52,722 bases of DNA from Flavobacterium sp. (GCA_018883065.1 VEQT01000012.1:1-52722), one strand, 5' to 3'. Positions 29,788 to 39,441 are shown, numbered from the stretch's first letter. Notes: a model not told the origin generated them from the sequence alone. A program made the numbers and translations.

Positions 29788-32547
29788 TTATAAATGATAT
29801 TTTATACTCAACACCACATAACGCGGTTGAACTTGGTATTGCGAGGTACGTGTTTGAAACTGAGTAAAACTGTCGTCGTTGAGCGAAGTAGTGTTTAATA
29901 AATTTGTACCCGATAATTCAAACTCCCAAGGTTTATCTTTTTGTTGGTATTGCACTTTAAGCGTCAAAAAATCGTAGGAATTAGAAATGCTTTTGTTGGA
30001 ATTAAAATAATGGGAATACTCGTATTCCGAAACAACTGAAAAAGCATCCCAAAAGTAATAATCCAAGCGCAAAAACGGCTTCTCGGTATAGAAGGTATCG
30101 CTTTGATAATTATTTATTGTCATCGTATACCCGAGCTCAACATTGGGTGCTAGCTTGAAATTGGTACCCAACTTGCTCGTGTAACTTTGTGTAAACGACT
30201 CCGTAACCAAAGGTGCCAGTGTTGTATTCACGATTGATTGTAATCGGATGTTATAAAATTTTGACCAGTTTAGAGATGCATTAACACTGGCTTTGTATCG
30301 GCCAAAAGAGCGTCCGTAATTAAACATGCCGCTAAGATTTTCGTCCGGAAAATTAGAATTATAGGGAGTCGCAAATTGATTCATTCCGGTAAATAAAGCT
30401 TGTGTTTTGATGGCATTCACCTTTCGGCTGTAGTTGACAAAGCCAAAAATATTGGTGAAATTAAACATATTGTACCTAAAATAACGCAGCGAATGATTTT
30501 GCATCAAAGCATTTTCTAAGTACTTACTTCCGCGAAATAGACTATTATAACTGGACATTACATAACCTTCGGCTAAATTTTTTACATCTGTAAAATCGGT
30601 AGTTACCGAAAAATTGTAAGTAATTGTTTCCGATTTTTTTAGTTGATACAACGCATACATATCGGGTAAAATACGGGTGAATGATGTGGTGTAACGCTGC
30701 GCTTGTTGATTATCTTGCGTATGGTATTGGTGTACCGAAAAACCAGGATTTATGGTCAATTTTCCTACCAACCATTTGAAATGCACACCCGAATAGGCAT
30801 CTTGAAATTGATAATGAACCCGGTTTTTTGAATTGTCATTCAATTCATTTGTGCTTCCATCGTCTTCCCGTTGAAATAGGTTAGAATTAAATTGCTGTTG
30901 ACAAAACAAATACCCTACGGTAATATTCAAATTTGTTTTAGGTGTAATACTGTAATAGTAATCAAACTTAGCATCGGTTTTGTTGGTTTTTACAAATCGA
31001 TTTTGATTCAAATCATAACGTCCAGATGCCTGGTCAATAATCCCTAAATTGGGAGAGAAACTTTCGGGTATCAATGAATCTGGAAAAGGATTTAGTCCCA
31101 AATTTGTGGCATATAACGGATTTTCATCTTGATACAACTGCTGAATCTCGGCAGCAAATACGTGTTTGTCATTGGGGGTGTAGTACCAATTGGCATTTTG
31201 CTGCAACGAAAGTGGATCTTGTTTTTTGGTTGTACTAATTTGTTGTGTTTCAAGAAAAAAAGGCGTAGTCGTCTCTGAATTTAAATCGGTGAATTCGGTT
31301 TGATTTGACAGTTTAAGCAAGGCATCGTAATCAAATTGAAATGCTGGAGAAGGCTTATAGCTCGAGCTCAATTTAAAGAGACCCAAATTACTCTTTTGAT
31401 GAGTAGCCTCGCGGGTTTCCTGTAATGTTGCTTGCTGAGTAACGGCATCATCAATCCGATTCAATTGTGTCTGTGTTTCTAAATCGGTGAGAGTGGAAGA
31501 GCCAATTACAAACCCACTCAGATTCCAAGCTTTGGTAATTGAATAGGAAAAATTGGTAGCGCCAAATTGGGTTTCAATAGCTTTGGCTCGGTTGTTTTGA
31601 AGTAGTGAAATACCCAAATCATTGGAAGATACATTAAAATTGGTACCTCCTTTTTTCATCAAATTTTTAAATCCGCCGGTAAACTTAAAATAGTCTTGGG
31701 ATGTAAATGGCAATTCGCCCAAGTTATTGAAATTGGCCAGCATGTTGATGCTGTATTTGGGACTGTAATAAAACAACTTTGGGTTGATGATGTATCGGCT
31801 ATCTGTGTGCGCAACTCCCACTCCAACTTGAGTGTCGCCAAACCAAAAATTGGTTTTGCCTTTTTTGAGTTTGATATTCATCGCTACATCCTCAGCGTTA
31901 TTTTCAACCCCTTTCAAGGCACTAATTTCATTGTAATTGCGTAATACTTGTATTTTATCAATGGCATCGGCTGGAATATTTTTGACTCCCAATTTGGTGT
32001 CTCCATCAAAAAAATCTTTGCCTTCTACCATCAATTTAGAGACTTTTTTTCCTTCAACCTCTACTTCGCCGTTGGCATTTACCTCTACGCCGGGCAACTT
32101 TTTCAATACGTCTTCAAGTTTTCGCTCTGTGCCCGATTTAAACGAATCGGCGTTGTAAACGATGGTATCGCCTTTGATTGAAACCGGCATTTCACGTACT
32201 ATTTCTACGCCTTTTAATTCAATGCCTTCTGCTTCCAAGTTGATGTTTTGAACGAGATTAACTCCTGTTGTGGCAAGCGTAATCTCTTTGGGCTGCATGC
32301 CCAAATAACTCACCTTGAGCACATAGGACATATTTGCTTTTACTTGGAGTTTGAATTTACCTTTGTCGTTGGTAATTGCATACCCATCCATATCTTTGCT
32401 GCTTGACCGAAGTGCCATAATGTTGGCCATTTCTAGCGGAAGCTGTTGTGCATCATAAATAGTACCTTCGATGCTTACCGTTTGAGCAATTGCGGATACA
32501 GAAAACAAAAGCAATACAAGCCAAACTAGTTTTTTCATGGTTTGCAT
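29788..32547 (-). CDS. TonB-receptor-like outer membrane beta-barrel protein
   Basis: 919 aa; the ATG at 32547 overlaps the GLPGLI stop (TAATG), but the ATG at 32538 begins the signal peptide (KKLVWLVLLLFSVSAIAQ) and is equally likely. After the signal there is a carboxypeptidase-regulatory-like domain (about 25-105), a plug-like domain with VEIVREMPVSIKGDTIVYNA and KLPGVEVNANGEVEVEGKKV, then a long C-terminal barrel ending in an aromatic residue-rich strand (VVLSIKYHL). It is of the outer-membrane beta-barrel family 3 type. The ligand is unknown, and it depends on TonB such as the 2288-3073 gene product only by inference. It is co-translated with the GLPGLI protein. Confidence 0.88.
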   Translation of the reverse strand: MQTMKKLVWLVLLLFSVSAIAQTVSIEGTIYDAQQLPLEMANIMALRSSSKDMDGYAITNDKGKFKLQVKANMSYVLKVSYLGMQPKEITLATTGVNLVQNINLEAEGIELKGVEIVREMPVSIKGDTIVYNADSFKSGTERKLEDVLKKLPGVEVNANGEVEVEGKKVSKLMVEGKDFFDGDTKLGVKNIPADAIDKIQVLRNYNEISALKGVENNAEDVAMNIKLKKGKTNFWFGDTQVGVGVAHTDSRYIINPKLFYYSPKYSINMLANFNNLGELPFTSQDYFKFTGGFKNLMKKGGTNFNVSSNDLGISLLQNNRAKAIETQFGATNFSYSITKAWNLSGFVIGSSTLTDLETQTQLNRIDDAVTQQATLQETREATHQKSNLGLFKLSSSYKPSPAFQFDYDALLKLSNQTEFTDLNSETTTPFFLETQQISTTKKQDPLSLQQNANWYYTPNDKHVFAAEIQQLYQDENPLYATNLGLNPFPDSLIPESFSPNLGIIDQASGRYDLNQNRFVKTNKTDAKFDYYYSITPKTNLNITVGYLFCQQQFNSNLFQREDDGSTNELNDNSKNRVHYQFQDAYSGVHFKWLVGKLTINPGFSVHQYHTQDNQQAQRYTTSFTRILPDMYALYQLKKSETITYNFSVTTDFTDVKNLAEGYVMSSYNSLFRGSKYLENALMQNHSLRYFRYNMFNFTNIFGFVNYSRKVNAIKTQALFTGMNQFATPYNSNFPDENLSGMFNYGRSFGRYKASVNASLNWSKFYNIRLQSIVNTTLAPLVTESFTQSYTSKLGTNFKLAPNVELGYTMTINNYQSDTFYTEKPFLRLDYYFWDAFSVVSEYEYSHYFNSNKSISNSYDFLTLKVQYQQKDKPWEFELSGTNLLNTTSLNDDSFTQFQTRTSQYQVQPRYVVLSIKYHL

Positions 32548-33419
32548 TAATTACCCATTCGAATTTGCATACTGCCGTTGCGACCGCCGCCCATAGCACG
32601 AAACTCTTCCATTTTTTTGATGACGGTTTCGTCGTATTTTTTTTGGGTAATTTCTTCGCCTTTTGTAGGGGCTTTAATTTCTACTTTGTCCTTTAAATTG
32701 AGTACTACCTTTGAGCACAAGATGGTGGTTTTTCCATCATTCACTTCTAAAATTAATCCGGGTAAACCCCAATAATTTTCTGGGCCTTGCGAAATAGGAA
32801 TCTCTGGCGTATACCAGGCCGTAATGGCAATTTCTTTGGGTAAATCAAGCTCGTCGAGTAGGTTGGTTTTCCCGGTTTCTTCTTTTTTCTCGTCTTCCTT
32901 TTTCTTCATGCGGAAATTCCTAAAATCCGTTTTACTGGCTTCGCGAATGGCGGTAGCTTTAAAGCAATTATAGCCCCCTATTTGCTTAGTCTCACTCTCT
33001 AATTTCCAAGCCAAATTGGGGAGCGAATCTTGTATCAAGAATTCTTTTCCCATAAATTCTTTGTCTACCGTATAGGTTTTATCTTTGGTGTTTTTATAGA
33101 AAGAACCACCCGATCCCATCATGTTTGACATGATTCGAACACCCGTACTTTGTCCGGCCGCTTCTAGTTTTTCTTCTTCTTTGTATACCGAAGTTGTTCG
33201 GCTAAAAAACAAATGATATGTTTTTTCAAACATACTTTTCATGCGGTCTTCAATCATTTTTTGCATGTCGGGCGTCATGTCTTTATTGAATTGCATTCGC
33301 GCCTTAAAATCAGCGGTACTTGTTTTGGACTCATAGACGGCCATGCCTTGAAAATCTTGTGCGAATCCCGCCGAAAAACTCAACACATAAGCAATTAAAG
33401 CAAAGGTAAACTTGAACAT
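32547..33419 (-). CDS. GLPGLI family protein
   Basis: 290 aa from the ATG at 33419; the codons up to 33461 precede the signal peptide and are not expected. Signal peptide 1-20 (ending SAGFAQ). The defining motif YWGLPGLILEVNDGK is present at about residue 220. The rest of the protein is basic and charged, with a Lys/Glu-rich stretch KKKEDEKKEE. Members are found throughout Bacteroidota, usually next to TonB-receptor-like proteins, and have no known function. Here it overlaps the barrel gene by one base, which strengthens the pairing. It is divergent from the exported hypothetical protein at 33539. Confidence 0.9.
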   Translation of the reverse strand: MFKFTFALIAYVLSFSAGFAQDFQGMAVYESKTSTADFKARMQFNKDMTPDMQKMIEDRMKSMFEKTYHLFFSRTTSVYKEEEKLEAAGQSTGVRIMSNMMGSGGSFYKNTKDKTYTVDKEFMGKEFLIQDSLPNLAWKLESETKQIGGYNCFKATAIREASKTDFRNFRMKKKEDEKKEETGKTNLLDELDLPKEIAITAWYTPEIPISQGPENYWGLPGLILEVNDGKTTILCSKVVLNLKDKVEIKAPTKGEEITQKKYDETVIKKMEEFRAMGGGRNGSMQIRMGN

Positions 33420-33538
33420 AGTTGTAATTTTTGATTGACAAAGATGAAAAATCAAACCCAATGTGTAAAAAAGATTTTGTTAAAAGATTTAACAAGGCGA
33501 ATGACGCACTTAAACGCATTAGTTTTTACATTAGCTAC

Positions 33539-34330
33539 ATGAAAAAAATATTCCTCTTTTTATTGGCGCTACTGACTTGGCAAACCCAGGCTCAAGAGGC
33601 GCTTGTGCAAATTTCACCCCTTGGTACGCAAAGTTGTGTGGCCCAAACCTTTTATGGTCGTGACTCCTATGGCGCCATTTACAGCGGAGAAAACCAAACC
33701 TTTACCAAGCAATTGGACAAGCAAATTTGGGAGTATAAAAATCCCGCCTTGGGAACAATTAGCAACGTAATTTTAACCAATCCGCTTAAAATTATATTGT
33801 TTTATGAGCAGTTCAATACGGTGATATTGGTAGACAACCAACTCAACGAACTAGAAAAAATTAGTTTGTCTGAGTTAAGCACGCCTATTATTGCATCAGC
33901 AATTGGCTTAGCTGAGGGAAATAGGTTATGGATTTACAATAGCTTAACCAATCAACTGGGTATGTTGAACTTAAAAAACAAGGAATACAAAGTTGTTTCA
34001 ACGCCATTCACTGAGTCGATGGCCTATTACCAATCTGATTTCAACGTTTTTCAATGGATCGATCAAGCGCATAACTGGTATAGTTGTTCAATATATGGGA
34101 AAATTGAATTATTGGGAAGCGCTCCCAATTTTGACCGCATTCAAATCGATCGAACGCAGGGTTTGGTGTATTGCGTGAACCAAGAATTATTTTACTATTC
34201 GCGCACAGATGAGCAGAAAACCCCCTTGAACGTGGCTAAAAAAAGCTGCCTTGACTTTCGTTTTAAAGACCAAATTTTATCTATTTTTACCAACCCAGAA
34301 ATAAATAATTACAAAATTATAGCACCATAA
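33539..34330 (+). CDS. Exported hypothetical protein
   Basis: 263 aa from the ATG at 33539; the 36 codons before it lack a leader and run into the GLPGLI start region. Signal peptide 1-18 (ending TWQTQAQ). The mature part has repeated short strands (LWIYNSLTNQLGML, YSCSIYGKIELLG, DRTQGLVYCV), compatible with a small beta-propeller. No family was recognised. It ends 1 bp before the deoxynucleoside kinase ATG, so they are probably co-transcribed, but no functional link is clear. Confidence 0.8.
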   Translation: MKKIFLFLLALLTWQTQAQEALVQISPLGTQSCVAQTFYGRDSYGAIYSGENQTFTKQLDKQIWEYKNPALGTISNVILTNPLKIILFYEQFNTVILVDNQLNELEKISLSELSTPIIASAIGLAEGNRLWIYNSLTNQLGMLNLKNKEYKVVSTPFTESMAYYQSDFNVFQWIDQAHNWYSCSIYGKIELLGSAPNFDRIQIDRTQGLVYCVNQELFYYSRTDEQKTPLNVAKKSCLDFRFKDQILSIFTNPEINNYKIIAP

Positions 34331-34331
34331 T

Positions 34332-34946
34332 ATGCATATAGCAGTAGCCGGAAATATAGGGGCAGGAAAAACAACGCTCACGCGATTGTTAGCCAAACAC
34401 TTTAAATGGGAACCTCATTTCGAAGATGTAGTTGACAATCCCTATTTGGATGATTTTTACCACCAAATGGAGCGTTGGTCGTTCAATTTACAAATCTATT
34501 TCTTAAACTCGCGTTTTCGTCAGGTATTGCAAATACGCGAAAGCGGCAAAAAAATTATTCAGGACCGAACCATCTATGAAGATGCGCACATCTTTGCCCC
34601 CAATTTGCATGCCATGGGACTCATGACCAATCGTGACTTTCAAAATTATTCGTCCTTGTTTGAGTTGATGGAAAGTTTGGTAGCTCCACCGGATATGCTC
34701 ATTTATTTGCGGAGTTCTATTCCCAATTTGGTGAGTCAAATACACCAACGTGGACGCGAATACGAAAACTCCATTTCTATTGATTATTTGAGTCGACTCA
34801 ACGAACGCTATGAAGCGTGGATAACCAATTACGACAAAGGAAAATTGCTCATTATTGATGTAGATGACATCGATTTTGTAAATAATCCCGAAGACCTGGG
34901 CACCATCATTAACCGCATTGATGCCGAAATCAACGGGTTATTCTAA
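34332..34946 (+). CDS. Deoxynucleoside kinase
   Basis: 204 aa. P-loop GNIGAGKTT at residues 7-15, the ERWSFNLQIYFL substrate segment, the DRTIYEDAHIFA (ERS-type) motif, and the lid IHQRGREYENS. It phosphorylates deoxynucleosides (deoxyadenosine or deoxyguanosine type) for salvage. It starts 1 bp after the hypothetical exported protein and ends with its own terminator. Length and motifs are typical of the bacterial dNK/dGK family; exact nucleoside preference cannot be read from sequence. Confidence 0.92.
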   Translation: MHIAVAGNIGAGKTTLTRLLAKHFKWEPHFEDVVDNPYLDDFYHQMERWSFNLQIYFLNSRFRQVLQIRESGKKIIQDRTIYEDAHIFAPNLHAMGLMTNRDFQNYSSLFELMESLVAPPDMLIYLRSSIPNLVSQIHQRGREYENSISIDYLSRLNERYEAWITNYDKGKLLIIDVDDIDFVNNPEDLGTIINRIDAEINGLF

Positions 34947-34951
34947 CATCC

Positions 34952-34977
34952 AAAGCTACTATCAAGTAGCTTTTTTT
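34952..34977 (+). terminator. Intrinsic terminator after the deoxynucleoside kinase gene
   Basis: AAAGCTACT (34952-34960) and AGTAGCTTT (34965-34973) with a 4-nt loop, then a T-run. It ends on the cutC stop region, so it protects against read-through in both directions. Confidence 0.85.
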
Positions 34978-35647
34978 ATGCCATTTGACAAACTGAAAGC
35001 AGCGCTTTAATTTCGGCAACATCGGCTTCTTTACCATTGGTTATTGCCGATGAATGCACCCAATGTAGACCGGTTTCGGTTAAGAGTTTACGTACTCTGT
35101 TAGCGCGAATTCCGCCTCCTGCAAGCAATGTAATTTTACCTTGGGCTTGGGCTTGAAGTTTTTGTAGGGCAGCTATTCCGTTAACTGCATTGCCAACATC
35201 CCCGGCCGTTAAAAGACTTTTGAATCCGAACTCAATAAGGGCTTGTAATCCCAATTCCTTGTTCTCAACTTCATCAAAGGCCCGATGAAAAGTACAAGGC
35301 AACGGATGGGCCAAATGCACCAATTCTTTATTTTGTGCGGGATGAATAGCGCCATTTTCTGTAAGACAGCCAAATACAAATCCGTGGGCTCCAGCTTCTT
35401 TAAACTGAAGCATTTGGTGTTTCATTAGCTCAAATTCAGCGAAAGTGTACACAAAATTTCCACCACGGGGCCGAATCATTACATAAATAGGCAACTCGAC
35501 TTGTGCTTTCACTTGTTCAAAAACAGAAAATTCAGGGGTGATACCACCGGCTAGTCGATCGGCACAAAGCTCAATGCGGTGAGCACCCGCTTGCTGTGCT
35601 ATCAAGGCCGATTCTACCGAAAAACAAGCAATTTCTAGCCGAGCCAT
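34976..35647 (-). CDS. cutC: CutC family protein
   Basis: 223 aa, typical. TIM-barrel family: LEIACFSVESALIAQQAGAHRIELCA, PIYVMIRPRGGNFVYT, GFVFGCLTENGAIH, CTFHRAFDE, and ITLLAGGGIRAN. Named for copper homeostasis in E. coli, but its role has been questioned and the substrate is not known. Its ATG shares one base with the asparaginase stop (TAATG), so the two are translationally coupled. No copper-binding partner genes are nearby. Confidence 0.92.
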   Translation of the reverse strand: MARLEIACFSVESALIAQQAGAHRIELCADRLAGGITPEFSVFEQVKAQVELPIYVMIRPRGGNFVYTFAEFELMKHQMLQFKEAGAHGFVFGCLTENGAIHPAQNKELVHLAHPLPCTFHRAFDEVENKELGLQALIEFGFKSLLTAGDVGNAVNGIAALQKLQAQAQGKITLLAGGGIRANRVRKLLTETGLHWVHSSAITNGKEADVAEIKALLSVCQMA

Positions 35648-36639
35648 TATTTCAAATAAAAGGGAGCATCAATTAATTTGGAACCAGAAACATCGCGCAC
35701 CGCATAGTTAAAACCGCCTTGAATGCAATAGGAACCGTAATTGCCTTGTTTGTCTAAAGCAATGAATCCCACTTGAATGTCTTTCAGGGATTTGTTGCGG
35801 GACTTGGTTAGTTTAACAATACGCATAACTGCTTCTTCACAGGCCTGTTGTGGCGTTTTGCCTTGACGCATCAGCTCTACAACCAAATGACAGCCTGCAA
35901 TGCGAATTACTTCTTCACCATGACCGGTCGCAGTAGCTGCACCAATTTCGTTATCTACATATAAACCCGCACCAATAATTGGTGAATCGCCCAAACGCCC
36001 GTGCATTTTATAGGCCATGCCACTGGTGGTGCATGCGCCCGACAAATTGCCTTGTCTATCTAATGCGATCATACCAATTGTATCGTGGTTTTCGATATTC
36101 ACAATGGGCTTATACTGGCTGGTTTTGAGCCACTCCTTCCACTCTTTTTCTGATTCGGGCACCAACAAATTCTCTTTGGGAAATCCTTGTGACAAAGCAA
36201 ATTGCAAAGCCCCATCACCAACCAACATCACGTGCGGCGTTTTTTCCATCACCGCGCGTGCTACTGAAATAGGGTGTTTAATAAATTCTAAACAGGCTAC
36301 CGAACCAATATTGGCCTGTTCGTCCATAATGCAAGCGTCCAAGGTTACTCGACCGTCGCGATCGGGTCGGCCACCATAGCCCACAGAACGCTCATTGGGG
36401 TCGGCTTCGGGAACTCGAACACCGGCCTCAACAGCATCAAGTGCTCGACCATTGGCCTGTAAAATTTCCCAAGCGGCACCATTGGCTTGCAAACCAAAAT
36501 TCCAGGTAGAAAGCACTATGGGTTTATTTACTGTTCTATTTTGGGTTTGATGTACTTGCGCTTTTACTGAAAAAGTTGGTAATACTATGGCAGCCGAACC
36601 AGTAGCAGCCGTTTTAATGAAAGATCTGCGAGAAGTCAT
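35647..36639 (-). CDS. N4-(beta-N-acetylglucosaminyl)-L-asparaginase family protein
   Basis: 330 aa. A twin-arginine-like N-terminus (SRRSFIKTAATGSAAIVLP) suggests Tat export, so it would act in the periplasm. N-terminal nucleophile hydrolase: the autocleavage site is at NHD/TIGMIALD (Thr187), and the beta subunit has TTSGMAYKMHGRLGDSPIIGAG and TGHGEEVIR. It cleaves GlcNAc-Asn from glycoasparagine, or related beta-aspartyl bonds. In flavobacteria it probably degrades glycoprotein material. It is upstream of cutC, with a one-base overlap. Confidence 0.9.
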   Translation of the reverse strand: MTSRRSFIKTAATGSAAIVLPTFSVKAQVHQTQNRTVNKPIVLSTWNFGLQANGAAWEILQANGRALDAVEAGVRVPEADPNERSVGYGGRPDRDGRVTLDACIMDEQANIGSVACLEFIKHPISVARAVMEKTPHVMLVGDGALQFALSQGFPKENLLVPESEKEWKEWLKTSQYKPIVNIENHDTIGMIALDRQGNLSGACTTSGMAYKMHGRLGDSPIIGAGLYVDNEIGAATATGHGEEVIRIAGCHLVVELMRQGKTPQQACEEAVMRIVKLTKSRNKSLKDIQVGFIALDKQGNYGSYCIQGGFNYAVRDVSGSKLIDAPFYLK

Positions 36640-36675
36640 AATTGTATTTTGAATGGACTAAAATACAATAAGTCA

Positions 36676-36702
36676 CAAAAAAAATACCTCACTTCAGTGA
36701 GG
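36676..36702 (-). terminator. Intrinsic terminator of the membrane pyrophosphatase gene
   Basis: CCTCAC (36687-36692) and GTGAGG (36697-36702) with a TTCA tetraloop, closed further by T/A. On the minus strand it is followed by TATTTTTTTT (plus strand A-run 36677-36684). The stem lies 27 bp after the stop at 36729. Confidence 0.85.
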
Positions 36703-36728
36703 CATTTGATAAATTGTAGTAGAATGGA

Positions 36729-39284
36729 TTATTTTAACGCTTCCACTTTTGCTTTTACTTCTTCAAGTGTACCTTCAAACGTCTGAACGTTTGAAGCACC
36801 ATTGGTTGAAGTTTTAACAGTAGCTTTTGCTTTTCCATTCTCATTTTGGATATCTACGGTTATTGTCTTATCCATTTTTTTGGCACAACAAGCTGCTTTT
36901 CCTTCAGCTGGCGCAACAAATTTACCCTCAGCATCGTAATGTGATAAACACATTTCTTTTTGCTCTGGTGTACATTTCAATGAATCGCACATGGCAGCAC
37001 ATTCGTCTTTGGTCATGGTAGCACATTTGCTCATGTCGCATTTGCCCATCATCTCACCTTCGGCACACTCCATTTTAAGCATCATCACTTTTGGTGCGTT
37101 TTCATGAACACCACTACCTAAGATGGGCGCGATTACTAATCCAATTAAACAAGTTAATTTGATCAAGATGTTCATAGATGGTCCTGAAGTATCTTTAAAT
37201 GGATCACCTACTGTATCTCCTGTTACGGCAGCTTTGTGTGCGTCTGAACCTTTATATGTCATTTCTCCGTTGATCATTACACCCGCTTCAAATGATTTTT
37301 TTGCATTATCCCAAGCACCACCGGCATTGTTTTGAAACACAGCCCAAAGTACACCCGAAACGGTTACTCCAGCCATATATCCACCCAACATTTCAGCGAT
37401 CAATTGGTTGTTATCCGCGTAAACTAATTTACCCAACAATACAATCGCTATCGGGAAACCAATGGTTAAAATACCCGGCAACATCATTTCGCGCAAAGCA
37501 GCTTTGGTAGAAATCGCCACGCATTTACCGTATTCTGGTTTACCTGTTCCTTCCATGATTCCTGGAATTTCTTTAAACTGACGACGCACTTCGTATACCA
37601 TGTCCATTGCTGCTTTTCCTACAGAGTTCATCGCCAAGGCAGAGAATACAACTGGAATCATTCCGCCCACAAACAACATAGCCAACACAGGCGCTTTGAA
37701 AATGTTGATTCCGTCAATTCCGGTAAAGGTTACATATGCCGCAAACAAAGCCAAAGAGGTTAAGGCAGCCGATGCAATCGCAAATCCTTTTCCAGTAGCT
37801 GCAGTAGTATTACCCACAGAATCCAAAATATCAGTACGAGTACGAACTTCTTTAGGTAATTCACTCATTTCGGCAATACCGCCAGCGTTATCAGAAATAG
37901 GGCCAAATGCATCAATTGCCAATTGCATGGCCGTAGTTGCCATCATCGCTGAAGCAGCTAAAGCAACACCATAAAATCCTGCTAAAGCATAAGATCCCCA
38001 GATTGCACCCGCAAATAACAATACGGTTGGGAACGTAGAAATCATTCCGGTAGCTAAACCAGCGATTACGTTGGTACCCGCTCCTGTTGATGATTTTTGT
38101 ACAATGGCCAATACAGGATTTGTACCCAAACCAGTGTAATATTCAGTAACCGATGAAATGGCTCCACCTACAATTAAACCAATAATCGTGGCGTAAAACA
38201 CACGCATTGAAGAAATATCTTGTAATCCTTCGCCGAAGAATTCCATTTTCATGGTGGCAGGCAACATATAGTGTACTAAGAAGAAACATGCTACAGCAGT
38301 TAATACAATAGAAACCCAGTTTCCGATGTTTAATGCTTTTTGTACTTGGGCTTCTTTGGCATCATCACTCGAAATTTTTACCAACATTGTTCCAACAATA
38401 GAGAATAAAATTCCAAAACCAGCAATGGCCATTGGCAATAAAATTGGTCCGATTCCGCCAAAAGCATCTTCGATTTTACCACCCATATCTTTTATTACAT
38501 AGTTTCCTAAAACCATTGCAGCCAAAACAGTCGCCACATATGAGCCAAATAAATCGGCACCCATACCGGCTACGTCACCTACGTTATCTCCTACGTTATC
38601 GGCAATAGTTGCAGGATTACGTGGATCGTCTTCAGGAATTCCTGCTTCTACTTTACCTACTAAGTCAGCACCTACATCGGCCGCTTTGGTATAAATACCT
38701 CCACCTACACGAGCAAACAAAGCAATTGACTCGGCTCCTAAGGAGAAACCAGCTAAGGTTTCTAATACTACGGTCATGTCTTCAGTGTTGGTCCACACGC
38801 CGTTCATAAAGAAACGGAAAAATAGTATGAAGAAACCGGTAAGTCCTAATACAGCTAATCCAGCAACACCCAATCCCATTACGGTACCTCCGCCAAATGA
38901 AACTTTTAAGGCTTGTGGCAAACTGGTACGCGCGGCTTGCGTAGTTCTTACATTGGTTTTGGTCGCGATTTTCATCCCCATATTTCCAGCTAAAGCTGAA
39001 AAGAAGGCGCCAAAAATAAAGGCAATTACAATTAACATATGTGTTTTAACACCCGGTAAGAAAGTGATTCCCGCCAATACTACACTTGCAATCAATACAA
39101 ATACAGCTAATAAACGGTACTCTGCTTTCAAGAAAGCCAAGGCTCCTTCGTAGATGTATTCTGAAATTTCTTTCATTTTACCATCTCCAGCGTCTTGTTT
39201 TAACACCCAAGCTCTTTTGGTTGCCATAAAAAGCAACCCAATAATTGCCATAACAATTGGCACATAAATCATTAATGAATCCAT
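36729..39284 (-). CDS. hppA: Membrane-bound ion-pumping pyrophosphatase with Cys-rich C-terminal tail
   Basis: 851 aa. Residues 1-733 are a normal 16-helix membrane pyrophosphatase that uses PPi to pump Na+ or H+. It has the DVGADLVGKVEAGIPEDDPR active site, the IADNVGDNVGDVAGMGADLFG motif and GDTVGDPFKDTSGPSMNIL. In GNTTAATGKG the residue after TTA is Ala, the type seen in K+-dependent (often Na+-pumping) enzymes. Residues 734-851 are extra: nine Cys (740, 749, 754, 762, 766, 771, 779, 799, 800), then a Lys/Glu-rich helix. The tail would face the periplasm. Promoter at 39317; terminator at 36676. Confidence 0.94.
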   Translation of the reverse strand: MDSLMIYVPIVMAIIGLLFMATKRAWVLKQDAGDGKMKEISEYIYEGALAFLKAEYRLLAVFVLIASVVLAGITFLPGVKTHMLIVIAFIFGAFFSALAGNMGMKIATKTNVRTTQAARTSLPQALKVSFGGGTVMGLGVAGLAVLGLTGFFILFFRFFMNGVWTNTEDMTVVLETLAGFSLGAESIALFARVGGGIYTKAADVGADLVGKVEAGIPEDDPRNPATIADNVGDNVGDVAGMGADLFGSYVATVLAAMVLGNYVIKDMGGKIEDAFGGIGPILLPMAIAGFGILFSIVGTMLVKISSDDAKEAQVQKALNIGNWVSIVLTAVACFFLVHYMLPATMKMEFFGEGLQDISSMRVFYATIIGLIVGGAISSVTEYYTGLGTNPVLAIVQKSSTGAGTNVIAGLATGMISTFPTVLLFAGAIWGSYALAGFYGVALAASAMMATTAMQLAIDAFGPISDNAGGIAEMSELPKEVRTRTDILDSVGNTTAATGKGFAIASAALTSLALFAAYVTFTGIDGINIFKAPVLAMLFVGGMIPVVFSALAMNSVGKAAMDMVYEVRRQFKEIPGIMEGTGKPEYGKCVAISTKAALREMMLPGILTIGFPIAIVLLGKLVYADNNQLIAEMLGGYMAGVTVSGVLWAVFQNNAGGAWDNAKKSFEAGVMINGEMTYKGSDAHKAAVTGDTVGDPFKDTSGPSMNILIKLTCLIGLVIAPILGSGVHENAPKVMMLKMECAEGEMMGKCDMSKCATMTKDECAAMCDSLKCTPEQKEMCLSHYDAEGKFVAPAEGKAACCAKKMDKTITVDIQNENGKAKATVKTSTNGASNVQTFEGTLEEVKAKVEALK

Positions 39285-39316
39285 ACGGTTAATTTTAGTT
39301 CTTAATTTATCGGGGG

Positions 39317-39324
39317 CAAAAATA
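39317..39324 (-). promoter_or_regulatory. Promoter of the pyrophosphatase gene (-7 and -33)
   Basis: The minus strand reads TATTTTTG (exact TAnnTTTG), with TTG at 39348-39346, 21 bp upstream. The ATG follows 32 bp downstream. The whole 157-bp gap to the DUF5686 gene holds no other clear signal. Confidence 0.6.
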
Positions 39325-39441
39325 ACAAAAAAACGAGAACATATACAAGATGTGGTTGCTTATTGCGCTAGGGCAAAGAAAAAGTAGCGACAATGCAAAT
39401 GCGATGTACACAAGAAGAAACAAAAAACAGAAACTATTGAA

